Both the position numbers and the translations under genes were made by a program. From assembly GCF_014695575.1 (NCBI RefSeq), contig NZ_JACJOO010000012.1, positions 1-64,000 on the forward strand: a stretch of 64,000 bases of DNA, given 5' to 3'. The stretch comes from Leptolyngbya sp. FACHB-8 (GTDB taxonomy: Bacteria; Cyanobacteriota; Cyanobacteriia; Elainellales; Elainellaceae). The notes under the pieces are model-generated. The model was not told the DNA's origin. It searched no databases and saw only the letters and a program-made list of their open reading frames with translations. Every line of letters begins with the position of its first letter. Position 1 is the stretch's first letter. This document shows positions 37,311 through 45,882 of the stretch, one piece after another.

Positions 37311-37402
37311 TTAAATGCATTGAGATTTTGTTACTAGTTAGTAAACCTTATATAAACTGTCTTTTCATTTCTAATCCCTTTTCATAAGGAGCATTCAGTA
37401 TT

Positions 37403-37864
37403 ATGGGCGCGCGCAATTTTGCCCTAATCAGCGGTATTCTCTATATCATCGTTGGCCTTTCCGGATTTATTCCGGGTATGGTTGCAACTCCTGGGCCAGG
37501 GGGGCCTGATGTTGCTGTTGGTGCTGGTTATGGTTACCTACTGTCAACGTTCCCTGTCAATATTCTGCACAACTTGGTGCATTTAGCTGTAGGAATTTGG
37601 GGAGTTTCTGTATTTCGTAGCTATGTTCAATCCCGAAATTACAGTCGGGGTTTAGCTATCTTTTATGGTGTGCTTGCCATCATGGGATTGCTACCTGTCC
37701 TTAATACAACGTTTGGCCTGATTCCCATCTTTGGTAATGATGTTTGGCTCCATGCGTTAACTGCGTTAATTGCAGCCTATTTCGGATTCAAAACACCTAC
37801 GAACCGAGAACTTCGTGAACATGAGCGAGAACTGGTCGGTGGTCGCGCTCGCAATCGATTCTAA
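37403..37864 (+). CDS. DUF4383-like membrane protein
   Basis: A 153-residue integral membrane protein with four hydrophobic helices (ALISGILYIIVGLSGFI, NILHNLVHLAVGIWGVSVF, LAIFYGVLAIMGLL, WLHALTALIAAYFGF), the middle pair linked by the LHNLVHLAVGIWG pattern of the DUF4383 family. The C-terminus is charged (ELREHERELVGGRARNRF). AAGGAG lies 11 bases before the ATG. Biochemical function unknown; homologues are often stress induced. Confidence 0.8.
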   Translation: MGARNFALISGILYIIVGLSGFIPGMVATPGPGGPDVAVGAGYGYLLSTFPVNILHNLVHLAVGIWGVSVFRSYVQSRNYSRGLAIFYGVLAIMGLLPVLNTTFGLIPIFGNDVWLHALTALIAAYFGFKTPTNRELREHERELVGGRARNRF

Positions 37865-37957
37865 GGATCTGCTGAGTAGGCGTTGAATCAAGCCGTTCAA
37901 GATAAGCTGGATGCCTATTTTTGTCTGCCGAGCATATATAAAGATGGGTGCTTCCGT

Positions 37958-38012
37958 ATTAAACATAAAGCTGTGCCGCCCACTCAGTGGGTGGCACAGC
38001 TTTATGTTTAAT
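37958..38012. repeat. Long hairpin, GCTGTG family
   Basis: Perfect 26-bp arms starting ATTAAACATAAAGCTGTGCC with a CA centre, apart from one wobble pair. Related to 17933-17980. It adjoins the element at 38018-38125, giving another paired arrangement. Confidence 0.8.
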
Positions 38013-38017
38013 AGGCC

Positions 38018-38125
38018 CTTAGGAGATTTCCAGGTAAGAACTTCCCCATTATTTGGAAAAAAGGCGCGGCTTAGCCGCGCCTTTTTTCCAAATAATGGGG
38101 ATATTGTTTCTCGAAATCTCCTTAG
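38018..38125. repeat. Hairpin with nested outer stem
   Basis: Outer arms CTTAGGAGATTTC and GAAATCTCCTTAG enclose a perfect inner hairpin at 38044-38100 (27-bp arms starting CCCCATTATTTGG, loop TTA). It lies between the convergent DUF4383 gene and the small acidic gene. Confidence 0.82.
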
Positions 38126-38156
38126 TAGCGTAAAACGTATAAGGCCGGGACAACAC

Positions 38157-38348
38157 TCATTCCGCTTGAGCATCATCTGTTGAAGGTTTTACACTGCCCG
38201 GCTTCTCGGCCTCTGCATTAGCGGAATTGTTCCGAAACATCTTATCCGTATCAGGATCTGGCTGTTCACCCGCACCGGGTACAGAGTCCAATTCGGTCTG
38301 AGGAAGCTGCTCTAGACCAAGGGATTCATCATCTTTTTCAGTGGGCAT
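38157..38348 (-). CDS. Small acidic disordered protein
   Basis: A 63-residue ORF rich in Glu, Asp, Pro and Ser (LPQTELDSVPGAGEQPDPD), with no hydrophobic segment, predicted to be unfolded. GAGGAA eight bases before the ATG supports translation. No family was recognised. Confidence 0.6.
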   Translation of the reverse strand: MPTEKDDESLGLEQLPQTELDSVPGAGEQPDPDTDKMFRNNSANAEAEKPGSVKPSTDDAQAE

Positions 38349-38694
38349 AATTATTTCCTCATAGTGGTTCTGTGGCCAGTTTAAGTAGTTCAGCCCTATT
38401 TGTCCTCTGGCGCAAAGCTAGCGATCGCTAAATTTTTCTCTATCTAATGAGCGATTTGATTCTTCGGGTGGTGTACGTTACGAGGCTTATGCTAGAGCCT
38501 ACTTCAAAGATTATTTTCCTGTGCAAAACGTACGAAAAAATTAACTTTTAACCAGCAATAAAAAAATGACAACACTCTTTCTCTTTCATTAGATAGGAAT
38601 ATAAACAGCCTTTACTTTCGAGAGATAAAACAGGCAATGAGAACCGTCAGCATTAATATTGAACGCTATTATTAAGTTCTCTTAAGACTGCATT
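38349..38694. other. Gene-free gap with a decayed hairpin
   Basis: Contains only a weak T-rich inverted repeat near 38505-38550 (TTATTTTCCTGTGCAAAACG paired with CGTACGAAAAAATTAAC), resembling the stem at 29814-29886. No promoter or ORF stands out. Confidence 0.5.
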
Positions 38695-39471
38695 ATGCTG
38701 CAAGGTCTCTTCTCCTCTAATCTGCTGCAATCGTTGATTGAACAGGATCCGCTTCAATGGTATAAAAGCCGTGATTGGCAAAAGGAGAGCGATCGCTTCC
38801 GTCACCCAGGTATAAGTTATCCGACCTACTACAAGGATCAAAATTTCCATAGTATTAAAAACGGTTATCTAAGTGTTGAAGCCGCTGTTTCTTATGATCT
38901 AGTTAGCCCTTGTTTATTGCTTCCTAACGAACAGTTGGTTCGTCGTACCTTAATCAATAAAATTCGTGAAAAACCTCAGCATATTTTAGATTTGGGCTGT
39001 GGCACAGGCTCCATGACATTGTTGCTTAAACAAGCGTTTCCGTCTGCTAAAGTGATTGGCTTAGATTTGTCACCTTATATGCTAGTTATGGCAGCCACTA
39101 AAGCCCAACAGGAAGGAGCCGACATTCAATTTCTACAAGGCAATGCGGAAAAGACCCAATTCCCCGATTGTTCCTTTGATCTAATTACTGCTTCTTTGCT
39201 TTTTCATGAAACACCCAGCACGACTGCAAGAACTATTTTGCAAGAGAGCTACCGTCTATTAAAGCCAGGTGGCAAGATTGCCATCATGGATGGCAACCAA
39301 CTTTTTCTACGTCGAGTGAACTGGGTGAACCCAATTTTTGAGGAGCCCTACGCTGCTGAGTATGCGGATGGAGACATGACGGCCTGGTTACAGTCTTCTG
39401 GATTCGCCCATGTTCATACCCAATCGGTTTGGTGGATGCATCAAGTCTCTTATGGCGTGAAGCTAGATTAA
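38695..39471 (+). CDS. Class I SAM-dependent methyltransferase
   Basis: A 258-residue protein. The SAM-binding core is clear: motif I ILDLGCGTGSMTLLL, acidic end of strand 2 VIGLDLSPYML, motif II region FDLITASLLFHE, and LLKPGGKIAIMDG. The N-terminal 90 residues likely form a substrate-binding cap. The substrate is unknown; a lipid, quinone or small molecule is possible. It converges on, and overlaps by nine bases, the alpha/beta hydrolase gene. Confidence 0.87.
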   Translation: MLQGLFSSNLLQSLIEQDPLQWYKSRDWQKESDRFRHPGISYPTYYKDQNFHSIKNGYLSVEAAVSYDLVSPCLLLPNEQLVRRTLINKIREKPQHILDLGCGTGSMTLLLKQAFPSAKVIGLDLSPYMLVMAATKAQQEGADIQFLQGNAEKTQFPDCSFDLITASLLFHETPSTTARTILQESYRLLKPGGKIAIMDGNQLFLRRVNWVNPIFEEPYAAEYADGDMTAWLQSSGFAHVHTQSVWWMHQVSYGVKLD

Positions 39472-40281
39472 TGAAGCACCGCGATCGCTTGAGCTGTCCT
39501 TAATTCCTTCTACCTCATCTAAAAAGCTAAGAACCAACGGCACAAACTTTTCAGGGCGAAGCATAGCCCATTCATGATACTCGCCCTCAACGATGATTGA
39601 TTTAGCATGGGGAATGTGTTCTGCAAACTCGTAGGCCATTTGCAATGGGATAAAGCGATCGCCCCCTCCCCATAACACTAAAGTTGGTGCTTGAACTTGG
39701 GGTAAAAGTGGTCGTAGATCTCGCTGTAGGGCTAATTGCGCTGCTTTCAAAACATTGCCGGTGTTAAAGACGCCGTTGTAAAGCAAAGCATATACAAATT
39801 TCAGCAATGGGATGGGTTTGATTTTAGGAATTTCTAGGAGGAGTTCGCGAACTCGTAGCAAAAGAACTTTAGGGAAAGAACCTAGCGGAATACCTGTGCT
39901 GTCAGTCAGGACGAGACTGCTTACCCGTGACGGATGAGTAGCTGCCAGAGCGATCGCCACAGCCCCCCCTCCAGAGTGCCCCACCAGGTGGACTTTGGAA
40001 AGACTCAGGGCATCTAGAAGGGAAATAAGCGGTTCAACATAACTAAGATGATGGGTCAGATATTGAGGATACTTAGCTTTTCCAAAGCCCGGCAGATCAG
40101 GTGCAATGACTCGGTAGTGCTGGCATAGTAAATTTAGGCTTCTACGGTAGGGGGCTGTGGTCATGCCCCAACCGTGTAAAAACAAAATAGGAGCTGAGCC
40201 AGATGCATCGCCCCCTTCTAAATAAAGTGTTCGATAGCTTGGTAAATCTAGTTGCTTCTTCGTTAAGCGATCGCCCATCAT
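39463..40281 (-). CDS. Alpha/beta hydrolase
   Basis: About 272 residues. Oxyanion region LFLHGWGMTTAPYRR, nucleophile Ser in LVGHSGGGAVAI, Asp in WGGGDRFIPL, His in EGEYHEWAML. Features resemble general esterase/haloperoxidase-like hydrolases; substrate unknown. ATG 40281 has GAGGAG 11 bases upstream; ATG 40317 would add 12 residues. The 3' end overlaps the convergent methyltransferase gene by nine bases. Confidence 0.87.
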   Translation of the reverse strand: MMGDRLTKKQLDLPSYRTLYLEGGDASGSAPILFLHGWGMTTAPYRRSLNLLCQHYRVIAPDLPGFGKAKYPQYLTHHLSYVEPLISLLDALSLSKVHLVGHSGGGAVAIALAATHPSRVSSLVLTDSTGIPLGSFPKVLLLRVRELLLEIPKIKPIPLLKFVYALLYNGVFNTGNVLKAAQLALQRDLRPLLPQVQAPTLVLWGGGDRFIPLQMAYEFAEHIPHAKSIIVEGEYHEWAMLRPEKFVPLVLSFLDEVEGIKDSSSDRGASLI

Positions 40282-40395
40282 CGAATTGTGACTCCTCGAA
40301 CCAATTTCGCACACCATAAATCCCAGAGTCTTGTGTAAAAGATGCGATTTACTGCACGTCCTACATAAAATTCTGGGGTTTATGCAATAGCATTT

Positions 40396-41250
40396 CTAAG
40401 CCATAAACCATGTCATACTTTCCTGGGCAATGGCTGTCGGAACCGTATGAGGCCCATCGAATTCCTGGTACCGCACGTCGTAGCCACTCTGTTGTAACTG
40501 TGGAACAATGCGGCGGCTGCATCGATCAATGGGCAGCACCGTATCATGTTGGCCGTGGGAAATAAACACACGAGGTTCCCCTACCTGGGCCGCAGGAGCC
40601 ATGAAACCCGGTGAAAAGGCGAGAATGTGTGTGAAGAGATCACCATTGGTGATGCCCACAGAAAGGGCATAGGACGCCCCATCCGAGAAGCCAGCGATCG
40701 CTATCCGGCTCGGGTCGATAGCGTAACGGCTAAATGTTTGCGCTAAAGCCTGGTCAATAAATGCGATGTCTGGCCCATATTGGTTGATAATTACATCCCA
40801 GGTTTGTCGCCGTGAATCTACAGCCAACACAATCGCCGTTAAGTTATCTGCAAGGGGCCGAATAATCCTGAGTCCACCCTCGGCATCACCACCAGCACCA
40901 TGCAGCATGAGCACTAGAGGGGCCGGTTGATTGTTTTGATAGGTAGGAGGTACATAAATCCAACCATCCCGCTGGCCATCTAGTTGGAGGGGATGAAGCC
41001 CTGTTGCTCCGGCTTCGGTAGGCTGTGCAGGGCGTGTCTGCAACCGCCCTACTGCCCCTGAACTTGCTCGCTTTAATGTTTTCATAACAGATTGAGTTTG
41101 TTCTACACAATGGATAGGGGTAGAGATAGCGATCGGTAGGGCAAAGTACACTCCAAAGCGCAGAAAACCTCGGCGTGTCCAGTTTGAAAAGAAGCCGTGG
41201 TTAAGTTGCCCAGAGCTTGAATCACTGTTCGCTCTGTTGTGCCGCTTCAT
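40396..41250 (-). CDS. Exported alpha/beta hydrolase (phospholipase/carboxylesterase-like)
   Basis: About 284 residues. A twin-arginine-like signal (NWTRRGFLRFG then a hydrophobic stretch) suggests export by Tat. The hydrolase core has VLMLHGAGGDAEGG, nucleophile Ser in IAGFSDGASYAL, Asp in HGQHDTVLPI and His in FDGPHTVP, a set typical of the phospholipase/carboxylesterase and PHB-depolymerase-like esterases. ATG 41250 is preferred; an in-frame GTG at 41313 would put a long tail before the signal. It is downstream of, and on the same strand as, no close partner. Confidence 0.82.
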   Translation of the reverse strand: MKRHNRANSDSSSGQLNHGFFSNWTRRGFLRFGVYFALPIAISTPIHCVEQTQSVMKTLKRASSGAVGRLQTRPAQPTEAGATGLHPLQLDGQRDGWIYVPPTYQNNQPAPLVLMLHGAGGDAEGGLRIIRPLADNLTAIVLAVDSRRQTWDVIINQYGPDIAFIDQALAQTFSRYAIDPSRIAIAGFSDGASYALSVGITNGDLFTHILAFSPGFMAPAAQVGEPRVFISHGQHDTVLPIDRCSRRIVPQLQQSGYDVRYQEFDGPHTVPTAIAQESMTWFMA

Positions 41251-41981
41251 GGTCCATTTGTTCTTCGAGTGCCATAAAAGTACCTCAAACTGTAAATTAA
41301 GCGACTTGAGCACTTATATCAGTGATGAAATCGCTTTAACAAAGGATGCATTTTAGCCGTCAAACCTATGCACACGTTAGAGCATTCAAAGACTGTTGGC
41401 ATTGTTCTTTTGAAGGATAAGAAGCCGATAAATACCAGACACATCCAATTCCTTGGGAACTGTTGTAAGAATTATTTTTCCGTGTACAAAGCGTACAAAA
41501 AATAGTTTTTCTGACAAGCTTTAAAGCATTCCCTAGACATGCGGTTTGTGCTTCTGAAAGGAATACAAAAGCCCTTTCCATCACCAAAAATTACGCACTT
41601 AAAGCATGGCTCATATCTCAAGACAGGATGAAAAATAAACTACCTCTAAAACCTCTATTCTGTTGCGGTGGCTTAGCCATCGCAACAGAATAGAGGTTTT
41701 GTCCCAGCTAAGGGCTCATATTCACTTTTACAACATGATGGTGTGTGAGTATTCTTGTCCACAGTTTTAGTCCCATTCAACGTAGGGCAATCCACACTCC
41801 AACATCATAGGGAACCGAAACTAGTTGCATCGATAGGTTTGCTACCTTAGATGAGATGGCCTTAGATTGTACTGAAATCATTTACTAGAGCAGTGCAGAG
41901 CGATCGCGTTTAGTAGCAAAAATAATTTGATCCGTCACTTTGTAGAAATAAAATAGCCGCTACATTCCTAAAATACTGTAA
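41251..41981. other. Gene-free gap with hairpins
   Basis: Holds an imperfect T-rich stem at about 41468-41503 (TTATTTTTCCGTGTAC with GCGTACAAAAAATAG) and the hairpin at 41648-41700. ORFs across it are not protein-like. Confidence 0.5.
41648..41700. repeat. Long hairpin element
   Basis: Arms of 25 bp starting AAAACCTCTATTCTGTTGCG pair with a single wobble around loop TTA. Orientation toward any gene is unclear; the nearest is the GDSL hydrolase 280 bp downstream. Confidence 0.8.
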
Positions 41982-42824
41982 ATGTCAGCCGCTATTGTTT
42001 ATCAGAGCCCGTTTATCATTAGCCTCCCCAAAGTCATGAAGCAACTCTACGTTTTTGGAGACAGTCTTTCTGATACCGGAACTGTGTTCCGAGCGACAGG
42101 AGGGATGTATCCGTCTGATCCACCCTATTTTCAAGGGCGTTATTCTAATGGTCTGGTCTGGGTTGAATACCTGGCCAATCGCCTTTCCATTGAGCACGTC
42201 AATAATGCAGCCTGTGGCGGGGCGACAACAGCTAATGATGGCAGCATGGTGCCTGGCCTTCTGGCTCAGGTGCAAGCCTTTAAGCAAAAGCAGCGTCAGG
42301 CTGATAACGAGGCTCTTTACATCTTATGGGCTGGAGCAAATGACTATCTCCAGGGTGTCAACGATACAACGCGTCCGGTTGCGAATATCGTAGAGGCGAT
42401 CGCTACCCTGTCTAGCCTGGGTGCCCAAAGGATTTTAGTAGCAAACCTACCCGATTTAGGTCATTTACCGGCTACCCGATTCAGCGGTAACTCTAGCTTA
42501 CTGAGCCGCTTGTCTGAGGCCCATAATGTGGCGTTGCGACGTGCACTCAAACAGTTGCAACAACAACACTCCCATCTGCAAATTGCAGCCATGGATGCTT
42601 ATAAGCTGTATGAGGAGGCGATCGCCCAACCCGCAGCGTTTGGTTTTGCTCAGGTCACTCAAGCTTGCTTAGCGGGTACTCGCCCTGCTGGAAACCCCGA
42701 GCAATTTCTATTTTGGGATAGTATTCATCCTACGACTGCTGCCCATCGCCATCTCGCGGAGGCCGCTCTAACCGCGATCAAAGCCGCTGGTATCCAGCCA
42801 ACGGGCCCAATTCTTCTGGCCTAA
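41982..42824 (+). CDS. SGNH/GDSL hydrolase
   Basis: A 280-residue protein. Block I reads LYVFGDSLSDTGTVF, block II has NAACGGATT, block III LWAGANDYLQG, and the C-terminal Asp and His are in LFWDSIHPTTAAH. This is the plant-type thermolabile-haemolysin/GDSL esterase pattern. No signal peptide is seen. The ATG at 41982 lacks a clear ribosome binding site; Met at 42036 is an alternative. Substrate unknown. Confidence 0.88.
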   Translation: MSAAIVYQSPFIISLPKVMKQLYVFGDSLSDTGTVFRATGGMYPSDPPYFQGRYSNGLVWVEYLANRLSIEHVNNAACGGATTANDGSMVPGLLAQVQAFKQKQRQADNEALYILWAGANDYLQGVNDTTRPVANIVEAIATLSSLGAQRILVANLPDLGHLPATRFSGNSSLLSRLSEAHNVALRRALKQLQQQHSHLQIAAMDAYKLYEEAIAQPAAFGFAQVTQACLAGTRPAGNPEQFLFWDSIHPTTAAHRHLAEAALTAIKAAGIQPTGPILLA

Positions 42825-42879
42825 AATTTGGGTACCATACCGATTAACGATTGCAGCTTGAAGTCGCGATCGTGCCCAC

Positions 42880-42984
42880 TTACAGCGTTTTGCGCTTGAA
42901 TGGCCACGGTTGTTTTTGTGAGAGTCAGGCGGAGCGCGGTTCTCACAAAAACAACCAGACTTTAGCGCTTGAAAAGCGTTGTAA
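42880..42984. repeat. ACAGCGCTT hairpin element, copy 2
   Basis: Outer arms TTACAGCGTTTTGCGCTT and AGCGCTTGAAAAGCGTTGTAA enclose an inner stem (GTTGTTTTTGTGAGAG with CTCACAAAAACAAC) whose centre (TCAGGCGGAGCGCGGT) has lost symmetry. It matches the intact copy at 20077-20183. A two-hairpin element follows within 20 bp. Confidence 0.8.
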
Positions 42985-43002
42985 GCAGATATCAGAACTA
43001 AC

Positions 43003-43127
43003 TAACCTCAATTTGGGATAAGCCCAAGAGCCCATTTAGTCGTGTGCTATGCGCACGACTAAATGGGCTTTTTTGAGGGGCGCGCCTTGCGCGCCCCTCG
43101 AAAAAGTCCTTAACCCAAACTGAGGTT
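43003..43127. repeat. Two-hairpin palindromic element, copy 3 (diverged)
   Basis: Outer arms TAACCTCAATTTGGGATAA and TTAACCCAAACTGAGGTTA match copy 2. Inner hairpins at 43030-43068 (loop TAT) and 43065-43109 (loop CTT) occupy the same places, but stem sequences differ (ATTTAGTCGTGTGC versus ATTATTGCGTGCGC; TGAGGGGCGCGC versus CGAGTGCCGCGC). Changes in one arm are matched in the other. The remainder of 42825-43325 holds no gene. Confidence 0.86.
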
Positions 43128-43325
43128 AACTACGGTACGGTTATCTCTGGCGATCGCACTGGTGTAATGAGAGCCATCAGCCATGGCCCAATCAATGTGG
43201 CTAGAGATTGGAGCGATCGCAACTGTACTTCAGAATTAGCAAAAGGTGTGGATCTTGATCATTGGATGGGTGAATGAGTAAAGAGTTTTGGTACGTTTAA
43301 CCCACTCACCATCCGCTTTTGTGCT

Positions 43326-44129
43326 CTAACGTAAAATTTCTAAGTCAGCCACGATGCCGAAATGGTCAGAAGGATAAAGAGTACGGCTGTTTGGGGCGGG
43401 TTGATTCAGAATCAATTGGCAATCCTTGACCCGCAAGTGTTGATTAATGAAGATGTAGTCTAATGTGCCTCGCCAGGGACGGAGGGTGTGATTGAACCGC
43501 AAATTGCGCCAGGCGTGCCAGAGTACTTTTTCCCAGTTCCGGCGCACTAAAGGCGTTGGGCAGGTATATTCTGGTTCCTGGCCGTGATATGCAGCATAGG
43601 CAGAGGTAAAATGCTGCCGCATGAGGGCGATCGCTGACGTATCAGGTGTTCCGTTAAAGTCTCCCACGGCAATAACAGGAAGTTCTGAGGGAAGTTGTCC
43701 TAGCCAATCCAAAACCTGCTGCACTTGCAAGTCACGGTCTGGATGAGGGCCAGGGTACCAGTAATAATGGCCATTGCAGAAGACCAACGGTTGCTCATTC
43801 ACAGTAATCTGAACATATTGAGAGACTCGGTTCTGGCTCTGCAAAGCGATCATGTCCTGCTGTACAAACGGATAGCGACTAAGGATTGCAATTCCCTCCT
43901 TAACAGGATGTCCTTCAGGGCTGCTTTTAGGAGTGAGGTACATGTAGGGCATATCTAGTTTTTCTGCCAGCCAGGCTCCTGTGTTTTCTGGTAATTTGAC
44001 TTCCTGCAAAGCAATCACATCAGCCTTTTCCGCTGCAAGCCCGTCGGCCAATGCTTCCCGTCGTTGTATCCATTCTGTCAAGTCGAATAGAATGTTGATT
44101 GTTGCGACTTTAACCATATTCCTGCCCAT
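43326..44129 (-). CDS. Endonuclease/exonuclease/phosphatase-family protein
   Basis: A 267-residue protein with the EEP fold: ATINILFD, catalytic Glu in VIALQEVKLP, FCNGHYYWYPG, VIAVGDFNGTPD with catalytic Asp and Asn, LDYIFIN, and SDHFGIVADL with the terminal His. Metal-dependent phosphodiester hydrolysis is likely; DNA, RNA-cap, inositol phosphate or sphingomyelin substrates are all known in the family. It lacks a signal peptide. An internal Met at 44117 is an alternative start. Confidence 0.88.
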   Translation of the reverse strand: MGRNMVKVATINILFDLTEWIQRREALADGLAAEKADVIALQEVKLPENTGAWLAEKLDMPYMYLTPKSSPEGHPVKEGIAILSRYPFVQQDMIALQSQNRVSQYVQITVNEQPLVFCNGHYYWYPGPHPDRDLQVQQVLDWLGQLPSELPVIAVGDFNGTPDTSAIALMRQHFTSAYAAYHGQEPEYTCPTPLVRRNWEKVLWHAWRNLRFNHTLRPWRGTLDYIFINQHLRVKDCQLILNQPAPNSRTLYPSDHFGIVADLEILR

Positions 44130-44192
44130 AGAAGGTTTACACCTAAGTGATAGTTTTCCATATCGGAAACACCGTGAGACATTAAACCTTCT

Positions 44193-44333
44193 CTTTTGTA
44201 AGTTGATTCAGAATCAATCAATACTCTGGACAGTTTTTCTGAAACCCTTGATTTTGCGTGCGCGAAGCGCACGCAAAATCAAGGGTTTCAGAAAAACTGT
44301 CCGAACTAATGAGAATGAATCAACTTACAAAAG
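44193..44333. repeat. GGACAG hairpin element, copy 2, with terminal inverted repeats
   Basis: A perfect 36-bp-arm hairpin at 44228-44302 (loop GAA) starts GGACAGTTTTTCTGAAACCC. It is framed by an 18-bp inverted repeat, CTTTTGTAAGTTGATTCA at 44193-44210 and its complement at 44316-44333. The whole thing looks like a 141-bp foldback element. It is close to the 5' end of the EEP gene. Confidence 0.87.
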
Positions 44334-44338
44334 ATTGA

Positions 44339-44551
<213 letters not shown>

Positions 44552-44692
44552 TCATTAGCAAAACAATGGAAGAAAGAGTCGCCCGTGTAGCGATCGCTCT
44601 TTTCCTGCGAATATTAGATATCACTGAAGAAATGTAATTAATCACAGTTCTCCAGTTCATGAGAAATGCCGTGCAAGTTGAAGAAGCTGTTG

Positions 44693-44765
44693 TTTCATAC
44701 GCAGGATTCGAACCTGCAATGAACTGTTTGGGAAACAGTTGCCTTGTCCATTGGGCAGGTATGTA
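44693..44765 (-). tRNA. tRNA-Gly (anticodon CCC)
   Basis: A cloverleaf fits on the minus strand: D-stem GCC/GGC, anticodon stem ACTGT/ACAGT with loop TTCCCAA (anticodon CCC, codon GGG), T-arm GCAGG-TTCGAAT-CCTGC and acceptor TACATAC/GTATGAA, which has an A-A mismatch at pair 2-71. CCA is not encoded. Short inverted repeats GAAGAAGCT and AGCTTCTTC flank it. Confidence 0.8.
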
Positions 44766-44790
44766 AGCTTCTTCGGTCAGGGCACGACAA

Positions 44791-44861
44791 CACACAGACC
44801 AGGATTTGAACCCGGACAAAAGGTTTTGAAGACCCTGGTGCTACCGTTACACCATCTGTGC
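44791..44861 (-). tRNA. tRNA with UCA anticodon (Trp-like, would read UGA)
   Basis: A 71-nt cloverleaf: acceptor GCACAGA/TCTGTGT, D-arm GTGT-AACGGTA-GCAC, anticodon stem AGGGT/ACCTT with loop CTTCAAA, so the anticodon is UCA, T-arm CCGGG-TTCAAAT-CCTGG, discriminator G. Bacterial tRNA-Trp has loop CTCCAAA and G73, so this looks like tRNA-Trp with C34 changed to U. There is no long variable arm, which argues against selenocysteine tRNA. It would decode UGA, normally a stop. Confidence 0.78.
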
Positions 44862-44866
44862 ATAGG

Positions 44867-44939
44867 TCGCAGCGGTGGGATTTGAACCCACATATCTTCG
44901 GTTATGAGCCGAGTGCCTTAGCCATTGGGTTACGCTGCA
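44867..44939 (-). tRNA. tRNA with CAU anticodon (Met, or Ile2)
   Basis: A 73-nt cloverleaf: acceptor TGCAGCG/CGCTGCG, anticodon stem CTCGG/CCGAA (outer pair mismatched), loop CTCATAA (anticodon CAU), T-arm GTGGG-TTCAAAT-CCCAC. The D-stem is weak (A10-C25). Elongator Met is likely; an Ile tRNA with modified CAU cannot be excluded. It is five bases upstream of the UCA tRNA. Confidence 0.78.
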
Positions 44940-45399
44940 ATAACTAAGCCCTAGGGTAAAAATTACTCCAAGATAGTGGTTCAGTTTTTAGGATTCAGGT
45001 TGCTATTGCCGGCAGATATTAGAAGCAGCAACGCCATAGGCCTCTGAAAACTTCGAGGCTTAACCTTTTCTGTGAATTGGGTGAGATTCATGGATTAAGT
45101 CCTTTGTATCTCATGTCATGCTACAAGTATACTACAAAAGTCAAGAACGTACTACAATTTTTCCGAGAAAGAAGAGGACAGTTCTCTTTCAGAAGCACGT
45201 GAATGCAAAAGTTACACCTATATCGCTCCCTCCTTCTGCTGCTTCTATATCCGTAAGGAAATATATCTTTTGTGCATCTGCTCAACCCATAGATACAACG
45301 TTCGGCACTGCCTAACATGGTGTAAGGTGACGAGCAGGATGCGTGTCCTGAAAGGGGCAAGATGAGAGTAGACCCAAAATTTTAACTAGAGATCTCACG
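44940..45399. other. Gap between tRNA genes and DUF2934-like gene
   Basis: No convincing gene, tRNA or hairpin was seen. A 65-codon ORF at 45118-45315 lacks a start signal and is not protein-like. Confidence 0.5.
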
Positions 45400-45696
45400 A
45401 TGCTGTTGTACTGCCCTGGACATGGGTGCCCATTGTGTACCGAATGCTACCGTCACACACAACCTTCACCAGGACGAGATGCATTTGCAGCCTTGCCCTA
45501 TGATGCGAGAACAGGTATGTGTGAATGGTTTTACTCAAACGCACCAGACGAAGCCCTGGTTCGTGAAGCCGCCTATTATATTTGGCTACGGAATGGTTGT
45601 CCCAAGAACCGAGATCTTGAACACTGGTATGAAGCGTATCTGAGCTTATGTTTGAGCACAGGTCGACTCAAATCCGTGCTTGGGCAGAACGGCTAA
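45400..45696 (+). CDS. DUF2934-like small protein
   Basis: A 98-residue protein whose C-terminal part (about 50-85) follows the DUF2934 pattern: EALVREAAYYIWLRNGCP then NRDLEHWYEAY. The N-terminal half is Cys-rich (YCPGHGCPLCTECY), which might bind a metal or might mean that the true start lies further in; a clear ribosome binding site is lacking. Function unknown. It stands alone between the tRNA cluster and a gene-free region. Confidence 0.65.
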   Translation: MLLYCPGHGCPLCTECYRHTQPSPGRDAFAALPYDARTGMCEWFYSNAPDEALVREAAYYIWLRNGCPKNRDLEHWYEAYLSLCLSTGRLKSVLGQNG

Positions 45697-45809
45697 TATT
45701 TCTCAGACACGATTCACAGCATTTTCCAAGCCGGTGAGATATGAGAGAAGAACATAATCCAGAAGAGTGCTTTTTGTTCTCAAAGTACAGAAAATTAACC
45801 CATACTCTA

Positions 45810-45882
45810 GACAGTTTTTCTGAAACTCCTGATTTTGCGTACGCGAAACATAGGCAAAATCAGGAGTTTCAGAAAAACTGTC
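45810..45882. repeat. GGACAG hairpin element, copy 3 (decayed centre)
   Basis: Arms starting GACAGTTTTTCTGAAACTCC pair over about 29 bp, but the centre (GCGTACGCGAAACATAGGC) is no longer symmetric. Flanks CATACTCTA and GAGCTAATGA match the other copies at 18976 and 44228. Confidence 0.8.

Noticed and set aside
44791-44861. Selenocysteine tRNA
   Set aside because: It has an ordinary 7-bp acceptor and a four-base variable loop, not the long variable arm of tRNA-Sec.
45118-45315. 65-codon ORF on plus after the tRNA cluster
   Set aside because: No start signal, odd composition and no recognisable pattern.
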